From Marinobacterium zhoushanense (lineage in GTDB: Bacteria; Pseudomonadota; Gammaproteobacteria; Pseudomonadales; Balneatricaceae): 64,000 nucleotides of DNA. This document shows positions 9,144 through 16,931 of the stretch, piece after piece. Made by a program: the position numbers and the translations under genes. The notes beneath the pieces were generated by a model. It was not told the origin of the DNA. It was given only the letters and a program-made list of their open reading frames with translations, and did no database searches. Position 1 is the stretch's first letter. The number at the start of each line of letters is the position of its first letter. The stretch covers positions 186,001 through 250,000 of the forward strand of contig NZ_BMIJ01000008.1 in NCBI RefSeq assembly GCF_014641945.1, read 5' to 3'.

Positions 9144-9680
9144 TCAGTAACGAATAAAGCGCGCAATCTTATCACGTGCTGCCAAATACGCTTCGTGCTC
9201 AAGCCGGAAACGGCTGACCCCTTTGATATCAGAGGAGCAACGTTGATAGCCCATAGTTTCGTTGAACCGCAGTGCAGCGTCGTTTCCATCCAGCACATTG
9301 GCATAAAGTCTGTTCATTCCAAATACTTCAAACGCCAGATCGTTGAGCGCGAATGCCATGCAAAACGGCACAATGTTATTGCGATACTTGTCGACATAAA
9401 CATAAAGACCCGGCTCACAACTCCCGGCTTCAGGATCTATCGCAATGAGGGAGGCAGCACCTATAGGTTCCCCCTTGAAGTAGGCGAGCATATAGCATTG
9501 ATCCTCTGCGCGCCGGATACGCTCGAACCACAGCTGCTGCATCTCCGAAGAGATGTACTCCTGGTTCAACATGAGACTGGAAATTTTAGGATCGTTACGC
9601 CACTGCCTCACCATCTCGATGTCATTTTTATCCAGCGACTCGAGGCGGATACCATAACGCTCAAACTTTATCGGGCGCAC
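9144..9680 (-). CDS. pseH: UDP-4-amino-4,6-dideoxy-N-acetyl-beta-L-altrosamine N-acetyltransferase (PseH)
   Basis: PseH uses acetyl-CoA to acetylate the 4-amino group of the UDP-sugar made by PseC, the third step of CMP-pseudaminate synthesis. The 178 residues are a single GNAT domain with the family-typical opening VRQWRNDPKISSLM (about 24-37), the acetyl-CoA loop region around YVDKYRNN, and the ALNDLAFEVFGMNRLYANVLDGNDAALRF part of the fold split over two helices. The start is GTG at 9680, favoured by AGAGGAG five bases upstream. It sits 28 bases downstream of pseG, in pathway context. In other organisms the same position may use longer acyl donors, which is relevant here given the acyl genes next door. 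Confidence 0.85.
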   Translation of the reverse strand: MRPIKFERYGIRLESLDKNDIEMVRQWRNDPKISSLMLNQEYISSEMQQLWFERIRRAEDQCYMLAYFKGEPIGAASLIAIDPEAGSCEPGLYVYVDKYRNNIVPFCMAFALNDLAFEVFGMNRLYANVLDGNDAALRFNETMGYQRCSSDIKGVSRFRLEHEAYLAARDKIARFIRY

Positions 9681-9708
9681 TACAACTCCTCTGACAGGTT
9701 ATCGGCCG

Positions 9709-10740
9709 TTATCGCGACTGCTGAAGGTACTCGGCCACGCGCTCGGCTCCATGACCGTCAATGAGGCTACAGGCCTGCGTTGCACGCTTATACAGCTCAT
9801 CCTCATCGTTCCACCAGTTGATTATCTCTGTCACTGCGCGCCTTAACCCCCCAGCATCCCGACCATCGTACCAATTGCACCAGCCACGGGCCTGATGGCA
9901 GCGCGCTGAGCGCAATTGGTTGTCAGACACGACCAAAAACACCGCTGGCACACCCATGAAGGCCAATTCGTGCAGCGTGGAACCAGCTGCAGTCAGCGCC
10001 AATCGACTCTGCGCCAATACATTACTAAGGTCTGGGAGATCATGTAAGTGGGTATAGCCGTATCGACGACAGAGCGAAGATACGTCAAGGTGTTGCTTCA
10101 TAGCCGGCCCAGTGACGACACAAACATCTCTCCTGAAGCCAAGCTCATTCAATATTTTCAATGCTGAAAGCGTCAATCCTGCCGCATCTGTGGCCCCAAA
10201 ATTGACAAACAAATATCGGCGCTGTGCCATACCAGATACCGAAACTCGGTAGTAAGCCTGCGGCAACAAGACATACTTAGGCCCCAGAAGAAGATCACAA
10301 GGTGAATCAAACGCGTTGCCACTGACCGAGTAAGACAGCTCTTCGGCATAGATCGTACTGTTAAGCACGGCATCTGCGTACAGAGGACCGGAATCATTCA
10401 AATCATCGATGAGCAGTAAACGTACTCCACTCGAAAGCGACAACACTTGTCGATAGCTAGAATCGAAATGATAGCCATCAAGGATCAGCCAATCGGCAGA
10501 TTCGCGGCGGACCAACTCCCCGGTGAGACGGGCATCCAGCTCGGTTGCCCGCGATGCGCTGAGTTCAAACAAGGCAATCGGCCGTTGTTCAACGCGTTTT
10601 AAAAGTGCAGGGATCGACTCTGCGTAGACAAAGGACACTTGATGCCCCTTCGCCAGCAGAGTATCGGCCAGCGCAAGGCAGCGCAGCCAGTGTCCGCCCC
10701 CCATCTTGATGCTGGCATCCACACGAAAAACGAACTTCAT
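9709..10740 (-). CDS. pseG: UDP-2,4-diacetamido-2,4,6-trideoxy-beta-L-altropyranose hydrolase (PseG)
   Basis: PseG removes UDP from the diacetamido sugar to give the free hexose that PseI condenses with phosphoenolpyruvate. From the ATG at 10740 the protein has 343 residues, the usual size. The N-terminus FRVDASIKMGGGHWLRC (5-21) contains the family pattern R-x-D-x-S...GxGH, with His17 as the proposed catalytic residue. The GT-B type C-terminal half includes FVNFGATDAAG and a TAAGSTLHELAFMGVP segment that binds UDP. A longer frame opens upstream but overlaps pseI with no family similarity, so I rejected that start. It lies five bases after the pseI stop. Confidence 0.92.
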   Translation of the reverse strand: MKFVFRVDASIKMGGGHWLRCLALADTLLAKGHQVSFVYAESIPALLKRVEQRPIALFELSASRATELDARLTGELVRRESADWLILDGYHFDSSYRQVLSLSSGVRLLLIDDLNDSGPLYADAVLNSTIYAEELSYSVSGNAFDSPCDLLLGPKYVLLPQAYYRVSVSGMAQRRYLFVNFGATDAAGLTLSALKILNELGFRRDVCVVTGPAMKQHLDVSSLCRRYGYTHLHDLPDLSNVLAQSRLALTAAGSTLHELAFMGVPAVFLVVSDNQLRSARCHQARGWCNWYDGRDAGGLRRAVTEIINWWNDEDELYKRATQACSLIDGHGAERVAEYLQQSR

Positions 10741-10745
10741 GATCG

Positions 10746-11795
10746 CTACTCCAGCAGCGACCAAGCCAGAGGCGTTCCCTTGCAGACATCGTCCCGCACA
10801 CAGCGACCAATCACCTGATCCCAATGTTTCGGAGCCAACCCCAGCCCCGGCCGTATGCACTTGATATCTTCTGAACTCAAACGCTGCCCTGCTTTAATAT
10901 CTCGGGCAATATAGAGAGAGCGGCGATATTTCTTCGAAGGCTGCTCGCTGGCACTGCCTCCGTAACAGATATCTCCGAGTGCATCAAATGCCTGTCCGGC
11001 CTGCTCGACCAACTGCCGTAACTCGTCAGGCTCTAAGGAAAAGGCAGCATCGACACCGCCCTCGTTTCGGTCCAGCACAAAATGTTTTTCTATTACGCAA
11101 GCGCCCAATGCCACCGCTGTAATCGGTACTGCAAGCCCAAGCGTATGATCGGACAGTCCAACTGCGCAACCGAAAAGCGCCTGCATATGTGGAAGCGTCA
11201 GCAGATTAGCTTCATGAACAGGTGCCGGGTAGGCACTTGTACACTTAAGTAATATCAAATCTTTGCAACCGGCCTCTCGTGCGCAATTTACCGCTTCCTC
11301 AAGCTCACCGACCGAAGCCATTCCCGTGGACAAAATGATCGGCTTGCCGGTCTTCGCCACCTTGCGAATTAGTGGCAGGTCATTGTTCTCGAAAGACGCA
11401 ATTTTGTAACAGGGGACATCGAGAGTCTCGAGAAACTCCACTGCCGTAGCATCAAAAGGAGTACTGAACGCAATCAAGCCCTTTTGCCTTGCTCGCTCGA
11501 ATATTGGCGCATGCCACTCCCAGGGAGTGTTAGCCTTGGCATAAAGCTGGTGCAACGTCTGCCCTTGCCAAAGGTTGTCTGTATCGCGGATAAAGAACTC
11601 GCCGCTGTCTACGTCCAACGTCATCGTATCAGCGGTATAGGTCTGCAGTTTAACCGCCTGAACACCACTCTGTGCGGCGGCATCGACCAAAGCCAATGCT
11701 TTATCTAGCGACTGATCATGGTTACCTGACAACTCCGCGATAACGAACGGCCGTTGTCCCCGCCCTACCAGATACTTACCCAAACGAATACTCAT
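10746..11795 (-). CDS. pseI: Pseudaminic acid synthase (PseI)
   Basis: PseI condenses the trideoxy hexose with phosphoenolpyruvate to form pseudaminic acid. It has 349 residues, normal for the NeuB/PseI family. The N-terminal TIM barrel shows FVIAELSGNHDQSLDKA (about 14-30), ILSTGMASVGELEEAV, and GLSDHT with the catalytic metal neighbourhood; the C-terminal SAF (antifreeze-like) domain begins near RRSLYIARDIKAGQ. The ATG at 11795 overlaps the pseF stop by one base (TAATG), and the further 17 residues upstream in the same frame lack family similarity. PseI, PseF, PseG and PseH together make CMP-pseudaminate a confident product. Confidence 0.95.
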   Translation of the reverse strand: MSIRLGKYLVGRGQRPFVIAELSGNHDQSLDKALALVDAAAQSGVQAVKLQTYTADTMTLDVDSGEFFIRDTDNLWQGQTLHQLYAKANTPWEWHAPIFERARQKGLIAFSTPFDATAVEFLETLDVPCYKIASFENNDLPLIRKVAKTGKPIILSTGMASVGELEEAVNCAREAGCKDLILLKCTSAYPAPVHEANLLTLPHMQALFGCAVGLSDHTLGLAVPITAVALGACVIEKHFVLDRNEGGVDAAFSLEPDELRQLVEQAGQAFDALGDICYGGSASEQPSKKYRRSLYIARDIKAGQRLSSEDIKCIRPGLGLAPKHWDQVIGRCVRDDVCKGTPLAWSLLE

Positions 11796-12493
11796 TATGA
11801 CCGTTCTGCCTGTATTACTTTGTAGAGTATTTCGGCATGACACCAATCTTCTTCAGTATCGATATCCTTTACCTGCCAGTCGGGAAGCAAGATTGGGATC
11901 GATAATGGCCCGAACATAGGAACGTTTTGTTTCTGACCCAAACGGGACCAATAGAACTGCCCCGCATCATGCAACACTTCGGGCAGGTCCTGAGACCTTG
12001 TCATCAGGTGTTCGGGGTATAGCATTCGAACTCCGTCACCATCTCGCAGGAGCCCTCGATGTACCGGATAACTGAAGCGCCCCACACTAAACGCATGCAG
12101 CATATCAGGCTGCGCCTCCAACAGTTTAAACGCGGCTGAAAGCCGCTCTGCGCTAATCAACGGCGCAGTTGCGTAGATACAACATACGAATTCGGGATCT
12201 GCGCCGCGTTCCGTAAGCCAACGCACTGCATGCTCAACGACAGCACCCGTGCCGGTAAGATCGTCCGCCAAGCTCGGCGGGCGAATAAAGGGGATTTCAG
12301 CACCGAAAGATCTCGCTACATCTGCAATCTCATCGTCATCCGTAGAAACGATTACTCGATCGCAAACACCGCTTTCCTGCGCCGCCTTGATCGAGTACGC
12401 AATCAGTGGCTGACCTGCAAAATCTCGAATATTTTTTCTTGGAATGCGCTTGCTCCCCCCGCGCGCAGGAATGATTGCCACCGTGCGACTCAT
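11795..12493 (-). CDS. pseF: Pseudaminic acid cytidylyltransferase (PseF)
   Basis: PseF activates pseudaminic acid with CTP to give the CMP-sugar used by the flagellin-modifying transferases. The 232-residue protein starts with IIPARGGSKRIPRKN (7-21), the CTP-binding signature of CMP-nonulosonate synthetases, followed by VSTDDDEIADVARSFGA and RPPSLADD. The fold and length agree with PseF more than with NeuA, and the neighbours support this. The ATG at 12493 overlaps the pseC stop (ATGA) and the stop overlaps the pseI start, so pseC, pseF and pseI are likely translationally coupled. Confidence 0.93.
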   Translation of the reverse strand: MSRTVAIIPARGGSKRIPRKNIRDFAGQPLIAYSIKAAQESGVCDRVIVSTDDDEIADVARSFGAEIPFIRPPSLADDLTGTGAVVEHAVRWLTERGADPEFVCCIYATAPLISAERLSAAFKLLEAQPDMLHAFSVGRFSYPVHRGLLRDGDGVRMLYPEHLMTRSQDLPEVLHDAGQFYWSRLGQKQNVPMFGPLSIPILLPDWQVKDIDTEEDWCHAEILYKVIQAERS

Positions 12494-13680
12494 GGGGAGT
12501 CACTCCGAGCCACCGTCTTGAAAAAGTGCGTTATTCGCTCCACTACATACATCTGCTCAGCATCGGTAAGATCCGGATAGAGCGGCAACGTCAGACACCT
12601 TTCGTAGTAATCTTCAGATTGAGGAAACTGGCCATATTCGAATCCCAACTGCCGATAGTCAGGTTGAAAATGGATCGGAATATAGTGAACTTGAACTCCG
12701 ATATCATGTTTATGCAGATATTGATACAAGGCCAATCTCAGCTCCGGCTCCTCAAGACGAATCAGATATAAGTGCCAACAGCTGGATGTTTCGGGCTCAT
12801 TACCCCGAGGCGGCAGCACAAGAGGCAGTCCCTGCAAACTATGATCGTACTGTGTAGCCAATTGCCTTCGTCGGGCAACCATCTTGTCCAGGCGTTGCAA
12901 CTGAGACAGCCCAAGCGCCGCCTGCATATCGCTCAAACGAAAGTTAAAGCCAAGCTCCACTTGCTCATAGTACCAAGGCGGCTGTTCCTTGTTCTCTATT
13001 TTGAGCATATCCCGCTCGATACCATGACTGCGAAGACGACGAACTCTTGTGTGCAGCGTCTCGTTACGGGTTACCACCGCCCCACCCTCGGCGGTCGTAA
13101 TCATTTTCACCGGGTGGAAGCTGAAAACCACCGCATCCGAGTAGCGGCCCGCACCCACCTTTTCACCCTCATAGTCGGCTCCCAGCGCATGGGAGGCATC
13201 CTCAACCAGCGCTATATCGTATTCGGCGGTCAATAGACGCAACCGGCGCATATCAACAGTCAGGCCGGCAAAATGCACACACACTATAACCTTTGGCAAT
13301 CTGCCTTTACTTCTAGCCTGAAGAAGCTTCTCCTGCAGCCCATCGAGGGAAAGGTTCAATGTCTTGGGATCTATATCCACAAAATCAACATCGGCACCGC
13401 AATAACGCGCACAGTTTGCACTTGCAACAAAGGATACAGGAGAGGTCCAAACAAGATCGCCCGACGCAACCCCTAACGCCTTGCATGCCAGATGCAGTGC
13501 AGAGGTGGCCGAGTTAACCAGCGTCACGTAGGGTGCGTTGACATACTCACTTAACGCACGCTCGAGGACCGGTACTCGATCTCCCTGCGTTAGATTGCCG
13601 TGCTTCATCACTTCGACGACAGCTGCAATGTCATCGTCAGAAATACTATGGCGCCCGTATGGAATAAGCTTAGTGGTCAT
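12490..13680 (-). CDS. pseC: UDP-4-amino-4,6-dideoxy-N-acetyl-beta-L-altrosamine transaminase (PseC)
   Basis: PseC is a PLP aminotransferase of the DegT/DnrJ/EryC1 family that aminates C4 of the keto sugar produced by PseB. In its 396 residues, NSATSALHLACKALG (56-70) contacts the PLP phosphate, EDASHALGA (160-168) contains the aspartate that holds the pyridine nitrogen, and SFHPVKMITTAEGG (187-200) holds the Schiff-base lysine, Lys192. It is second in the operon, 21 bases after the acyl carrier protein gene. Its substrate should come from PseB, which is not encoded in this window, so the pathway as seen here is incomplete at its first step. Confidence 0.93.
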   Translation of the reverse strand: MTTKLIPYGRHSISDDDIAAVVEVMKHGNLTQGDRVPVLERALSEYVNAPYVTLVNSATSALHLACKALGVASGDLVWTSPVSFVASANCARYCGADVDFVDIDPKTLNLSLDGLQEKLLQARSKGRLPKVIVCVHFAGLTVDMRRLRLLTAEYDIALVEDASHALGADYEGEKVGAGRYSDAVVFSFHPVKMITTAEGGAVVTRNETLHTRVRRLRSHGIERDMLKIENKEQPPWYYEQVELGFNFRLSDMQAALGLSQLQRLDKMVARRRQLATQYDHSLQGLPLVLPPRGNEPETSSCWHLYLIRLEEPELRLALYQYLHKHDIGVQVHYIPIHFQPDYRQLGFEYGQFPQSEDYYERCLTLPLYPDLTDAEQMYVVERITHFFKTVARSDSP

Positions 13681-13701
13681 TACCTCTCCAACTACGAGGA
13701 A

Positions 13702-13944
13702 TCACTGAAAATCGATGCCGTATCTGCTTAAAATCTCAACCGCCTTGCTGACTGAATTCATATCGATAATGTCATCGGTATCGAGCATGACATCGAATCG
13801 GTCCTCCAGTGCCGCAATCAGCGTCATGTGGGCGACCGAATCCCACTGAGGGATAGAATTGTATTTTAGATCTTCGTGCACCTCTTCAAGCGGGATGTTG
13901 AGAGCTGTGGAAAAAACTTCATAAAGTGCGATATTGCTAGTCAT
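13702..13944 (-). CDS. Acyl carrier protein, glycan-operon specific
   Basis: The 80-residue acidic protein is an acyl carrier protein. WDSVAHM (34-40) contains the serine (Ser36) expected to carry 4'-phosphopantetheine, and the helix pattern and size fit the family. It differs from housekeeping AcpP (no DSLD motif) and stands as the first gene of the pse operon rather than in a fatty-acid gene cluster, so it is a dedicated carrier. The likely partners are the ANL ligase, the FabG-like reductase and the LuxE/LuxC-like pair further down the operon. The ATG at 13944 starts the operon; a 222-base divergent gap separates it from the maf gene on the other strand, in which I see no convincing consensus promoter. 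Confidence 0.88.
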   Translation of the reverse strand: MTSNIALYEVFSTALNIPLEEVHEDLKYNSIPQWDSVAHMTLIAALEDRFDVMLDTDDIIDMNSVSKAVEILSRYGIDFQ

Positions 13945-14166
13945 CTGTACTCTATACCTTAATCAGAAGCAGGCAAGTGTGCGGCAAAGTGGACCCTGAG
14001 CCTAGGATGCTAGTCGGACTGAATGCGTAAGGGAAGGCTCCCCAACAGCAACTTGCTTCAAGCCTAGAACGCCTTCCGCATTCTGTACCGCGCCAGCAGT
14101 TATAGATATAGGGCCACTTGTGGCACACTAAGAGATCAAGCCACAAATCTATCGCAGAGCAGACGA
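13945..14166. other. Divergent intergenic region between the pse operon and maf
   Basis: These 222 bases must hold the promoters of both the minus-strand pse operon and the plus-strand maf gene. I found no sigma-28 or sigma-54 consensus match. A weak sigma-70-like pair on the minus strand (TTGCCG, 17 bases, GATTAA) lies too near the ACP start to be convincing. A 7-base inverted repeat (GGAAGGC/GCCTTCC) is present without obvious function. Confidence 0.5.
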
Positions 14167-16626
14167 ATGTCAGTTTCATTAGACGTAACGATCAACGCCT
14201 TCAACGACCGCTACCTAACAGAACTTCATCAAAGCCAGTTCAGCCGGCAGCCCGCTGTAGAAGTCCTGCAACAGCGATTCTCAAGAGTGCTCTTCGATAG
14301 CAAAGTGCTATACCTAATCATCGGCACCGACTCAGGCTTGCTGAGCCAATACGTATCAGAAAGTGACAAACCCGATAACACCCGCTACGTCTTTATCGAA
14401 CTACCCGAAATCATCGAGAGACTTGGACTAGAGACGCAACCTCATCCTCAAGTACGCATCGAGACGCCCGACTCATGGGAACGCGCTCTCGAGGATTTTC
14501 ATTTTAATGAATACGCTTTTCTCGACCGTGTCAGGGTATACCGCTCCCTTGCTGCTCAATCCGATTACACAAAATGTTACGGCCCGCTGATCTGGGATAC
14601 GGAACAAAAGAGCATCAATCTGTGCTGGAGCCAGGCATACTCCCTCGGGCTAAAAGCCTTTTTACAAACCCAGCTGTTGAATGTTGCTGACTACCAAATA
14701 CCATCGGGCGTGCTTGAAGGGCAATACAAGGAGCAAACAGCACTCATTCTGGCAGCTGGGCCATCTTTAAACGATCATTTCGAGTGGATTCGGCAAAACC
14801 GTGAGCGGATTTACATTTTAGCGGTCTCCAGAATCGCTAAAATTTTGATCAGGGAAAAAATCACACCTGACTTCTTTGTACACGTCGACCCGCAAGACAT
14901 TGCATTTAACGTATCGAAGGAAGCACTTCAGCTATCGGAGCAAGTGCCGCTGATAGCAGCAAACCACGCCCAACCCCTTCTCGTCTCGCAATGGCAGTCC
15001 AATGTTTACTTTTCAGGCACTCGGCTTCCATGGGAGAGTAATCTAAATGAGCCAACCCTGGATCTGCATGGCCCTACCGTAACCAACGTAGCGCTGTCAT
15101 CAGCAATCGCTATGGGTTTCACACGTATTCTGTTCGCAGGACTGGATCTCTGTTTCGACAAACAAGGATTCAGCCACGCCAAAGGCAGTAATGAAGCCTC
15201 AAGCGGCCCATCTTTACGTTCAGATACACGTCGGGTAAAAACAAATTTGGGTGAAGAAGCGGATACATCACCTGACTACTTCGCCGCTATCGAGGCACTT
15301 GAAGCTCAGGCTGCCTCAGCCCATGAGCATGACATCCAGTTAATCAACCTCTCAGGAAATGCCGCACGCATTAACGGTATCGACTACATATCAACAAACC
15401 AGCTTACCTTCCCACCCACGCAAAGGGTTTCGGTCAAGGTTTCCAGTCCTACGCCTGAACAACGGCATCTCTATTTATTGGCATTACGAGAACAGCTTGG
15501 TAGCGTACAGCAGAGTTTTATGAAAGCACAGGCTGCTGCTGATAAGGCTAAAGAGTTGAGCCCTCTATTGCTAACCCAAAACGGTAGCATCAATCCGGAG
15601 ATACAGCAGAAACTCAATGCCTATGAAGCTGAAATAGAGTCACTTTCACCGCCGATGATGCGCTTTTGTAAAGTGTATGGTCTGGGAGAATTTCTGGCCG
15701 ACACCAACCATAAAGACGCCGATCAATGGACACATATCGATATTCTCGATTTTGGAAAGCGTTATTTTGGTACATTTAGCCACATTCTCAAAGAAGTTAT
15801 CCAACTCCTTGAATTTGTCGGCGACAAAATTTCTCTGCGTTTGGAGGAACTGAGTATCTCTCCAAACATCGATGCACTCTGCAAAGGCTGGATAAAAGAG
15901 AGCGCCTTCCTGCGAGCAGACAGCTGGCTAAAAAACCATAAGGTTAATTTTGATCTCAATACTATCGAAGAGCTGCGGAGCAAAATGAAGGGCGAATTCG
16001 AAAGCCTGACACTCAAAGCAGAGTCCGCAGACCAGGCACGCTGCAACGGAGGCGCGACCCCCTACCAACTGGTTGATAAAGCCACTCGCATGCTGCAGCG
16101 AAATCGAATAGAGGAGCTAAAAAGCATTCTCTCCTTCCTTGAATCAAACGACCGACCCGAGTTTCACTCGGGGTACACCTCACTGATCAAAGCGTACATT
16201 GCAGAGCTTGAAGGCCACAATCAGGATGCGATTAGAGAGCATCAAAGCATAATCGAAGCTCAGCATATGGATATCATGGAAGCATCTTTACAACGCGTGC
16301 TCGCCATCAGTAGTGCCGAGAAAAACCATGCGCAGACACTTCAGGCAATCGAGTGCCTATCCCTCATTTCGCCGCACTATCTGAAGCATTATGGAAAGTT
16401 CCAGAGAACCGCGGGCGATTTGGCCGGTGCAATAGAGAGCATGACCCGCCACTACGAATTTTTCCCGAACGACACTTACAACCTTCTCAACTTGGCTGAT
16501 ATTTATATCTCTATCTCAGAGTTCAAAGCAGCGCGAATCGTTCTGGAGGAAGCGCTTCATCATCAGCCAGACAATTTGGCTGCTAAGCGGCTTTTATCGG
16601 AGCTCCCCCTCCTCGATAACGACTAA
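14167..16626 (+). CDS. Maf-family (DUF115/MptE-like) flagellin-modification protein with TPR-like C-terminus
   Basis: Motility-associated factors are cytoplasmic proteins that attach nonulosonic acids to flagellin Ser/Thr residues. This 819-residue copy has the DUF115 core with ALILAAGPSLND (192-203) and DFFVHVDPQD (235-244), followed by TLDLHGPTVTNVALSSAIAMG and GLDLCF, all typical of the Maf catalytic domain. The last third (about 560-819) is helical with repeats resembling tetratricopeptides. The start at 14167 has only a weak ribosome site. The base composition is visibly more AT-rich than the flagellar block, as in the pse operon. Transfer of pseudaminate to flagellin is the likely role, inferred from family and position beside pse genes. 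Confidence 0.85.
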   Translation: MSVSLDVTINAFNDRYLTELHQSQFSRQPAVEVLQQRFSRVLFDSKVLYLIIGTDSGLLSQYVSESDKPDNTRYVFIELPEIIERLGLETQPHPQVRIETPDSWERALEDFHFNEYAFLDRVRVYRSLAAQSDYTKCYGPLIWDTEQKSINLCWSQAYSLGLKAFLQTQLLNVADYQIPSGVLEGQYKEQTALILAAGPSLNDHFEWIRQNRERIYILAVSRIAKILIREKITPDFFVHVDPQDIAFNVSKEALQLSEQVPLIAANHAQPLLVSQWQSNVYFSGTRLPWESNLNEPTLDLHGPTVTNVALSSAIAMGFTRILFAGLDLCFDKQGFSHAKGSNEASSGPSLRSDTRRVKTNLGEEADTSPDYFAAIEALEAQAASAHEHDIQLINLSGNAARINGIDYISTNQLTFPPTQRVSVKVSSPTPEQRHLYLLALREQLGSVQQSFMKAQAAADKAKELSPLLLTQNGSINPEIQQKLNAYEAEIESLSPPMMRFCKVYGLGEFLADTNHKDADQWTHIDILDFGKRYFGTFSHILKEVIQLLEFVGDKISLRLEELSISPNIDALCKGWIKESAFLRADSWLKNHKVNFDLNTIEELRSKMKGEFESLTLKAESADQARCNGGATPYQLVDKATRMLQRNRIEELKSILSFLESNDRPEFHSGYTSLIKAYIAELEGHNQDAIREHQSIIEAQHMDIMEASLQRVLAISSAEKNHAQTLQAIECLSLISPHYLKHYGKFQRTAGDLAGAIESMTRHYEFFPNDTYNLLNLADIYISISEFKAARIVLEEALHHQPDNLAAKRLLSELPLLDND

Positions 16627-16679
16627 GCCACTTAGGACCCATGTAATAAGCTCTTTGAAAAAATGCACTCGAAATGCTT

Positions 16680-16931
16680 TTATCTCGGGTGCAGCTCATT
16701 TAGAGCTGGAATCAATAAATATGCTATTAAATCAGCTAGCCATACGACATTCTTCTCCTCTTGAGCCTTCAACATCTCCTGCAATAGAGGTTGAAAGGAT
16801 AGTATCTCACTATCAGTCAATGTATTGATAAACGCATCAATAAAATCTGGATAAAGTTCAAACCCTTTTGCAATCTGCCCGGAAACCAAGCTTTCAAATA
16901 TGGCATCAGCCTGTTCAATTAGGTTTCGCAT
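16680..16931 (-). CDS. Small hypothetical protein coupled to the second maf gene
   Basis: This is an 83-residue, mostly helical, slightly acidic protein that I do not recognise. It starts with ATG at 16931 inside the last codons of the preceding maf-like gene (13-base overlap), which supports real translation as a coupled downstream partner. It has hydrophobic stretches such as VVWLADLIAYLLIPALNEL (62-80) but no clear signal peptide or membrane anchor. A small chaperone or accessory factor for flagellin modification is possible by position only. The frame ends 54 bases from the converging maf gene. Confidence 0.6.
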   Translation of the reverse strand: MRNLIEQADAIFESLVSGQIAKGFELYPDFIDAFINTLTDSEILSFQPLLQEMLKAQEEKNVVWLADLIAYLLIPALNELHPR

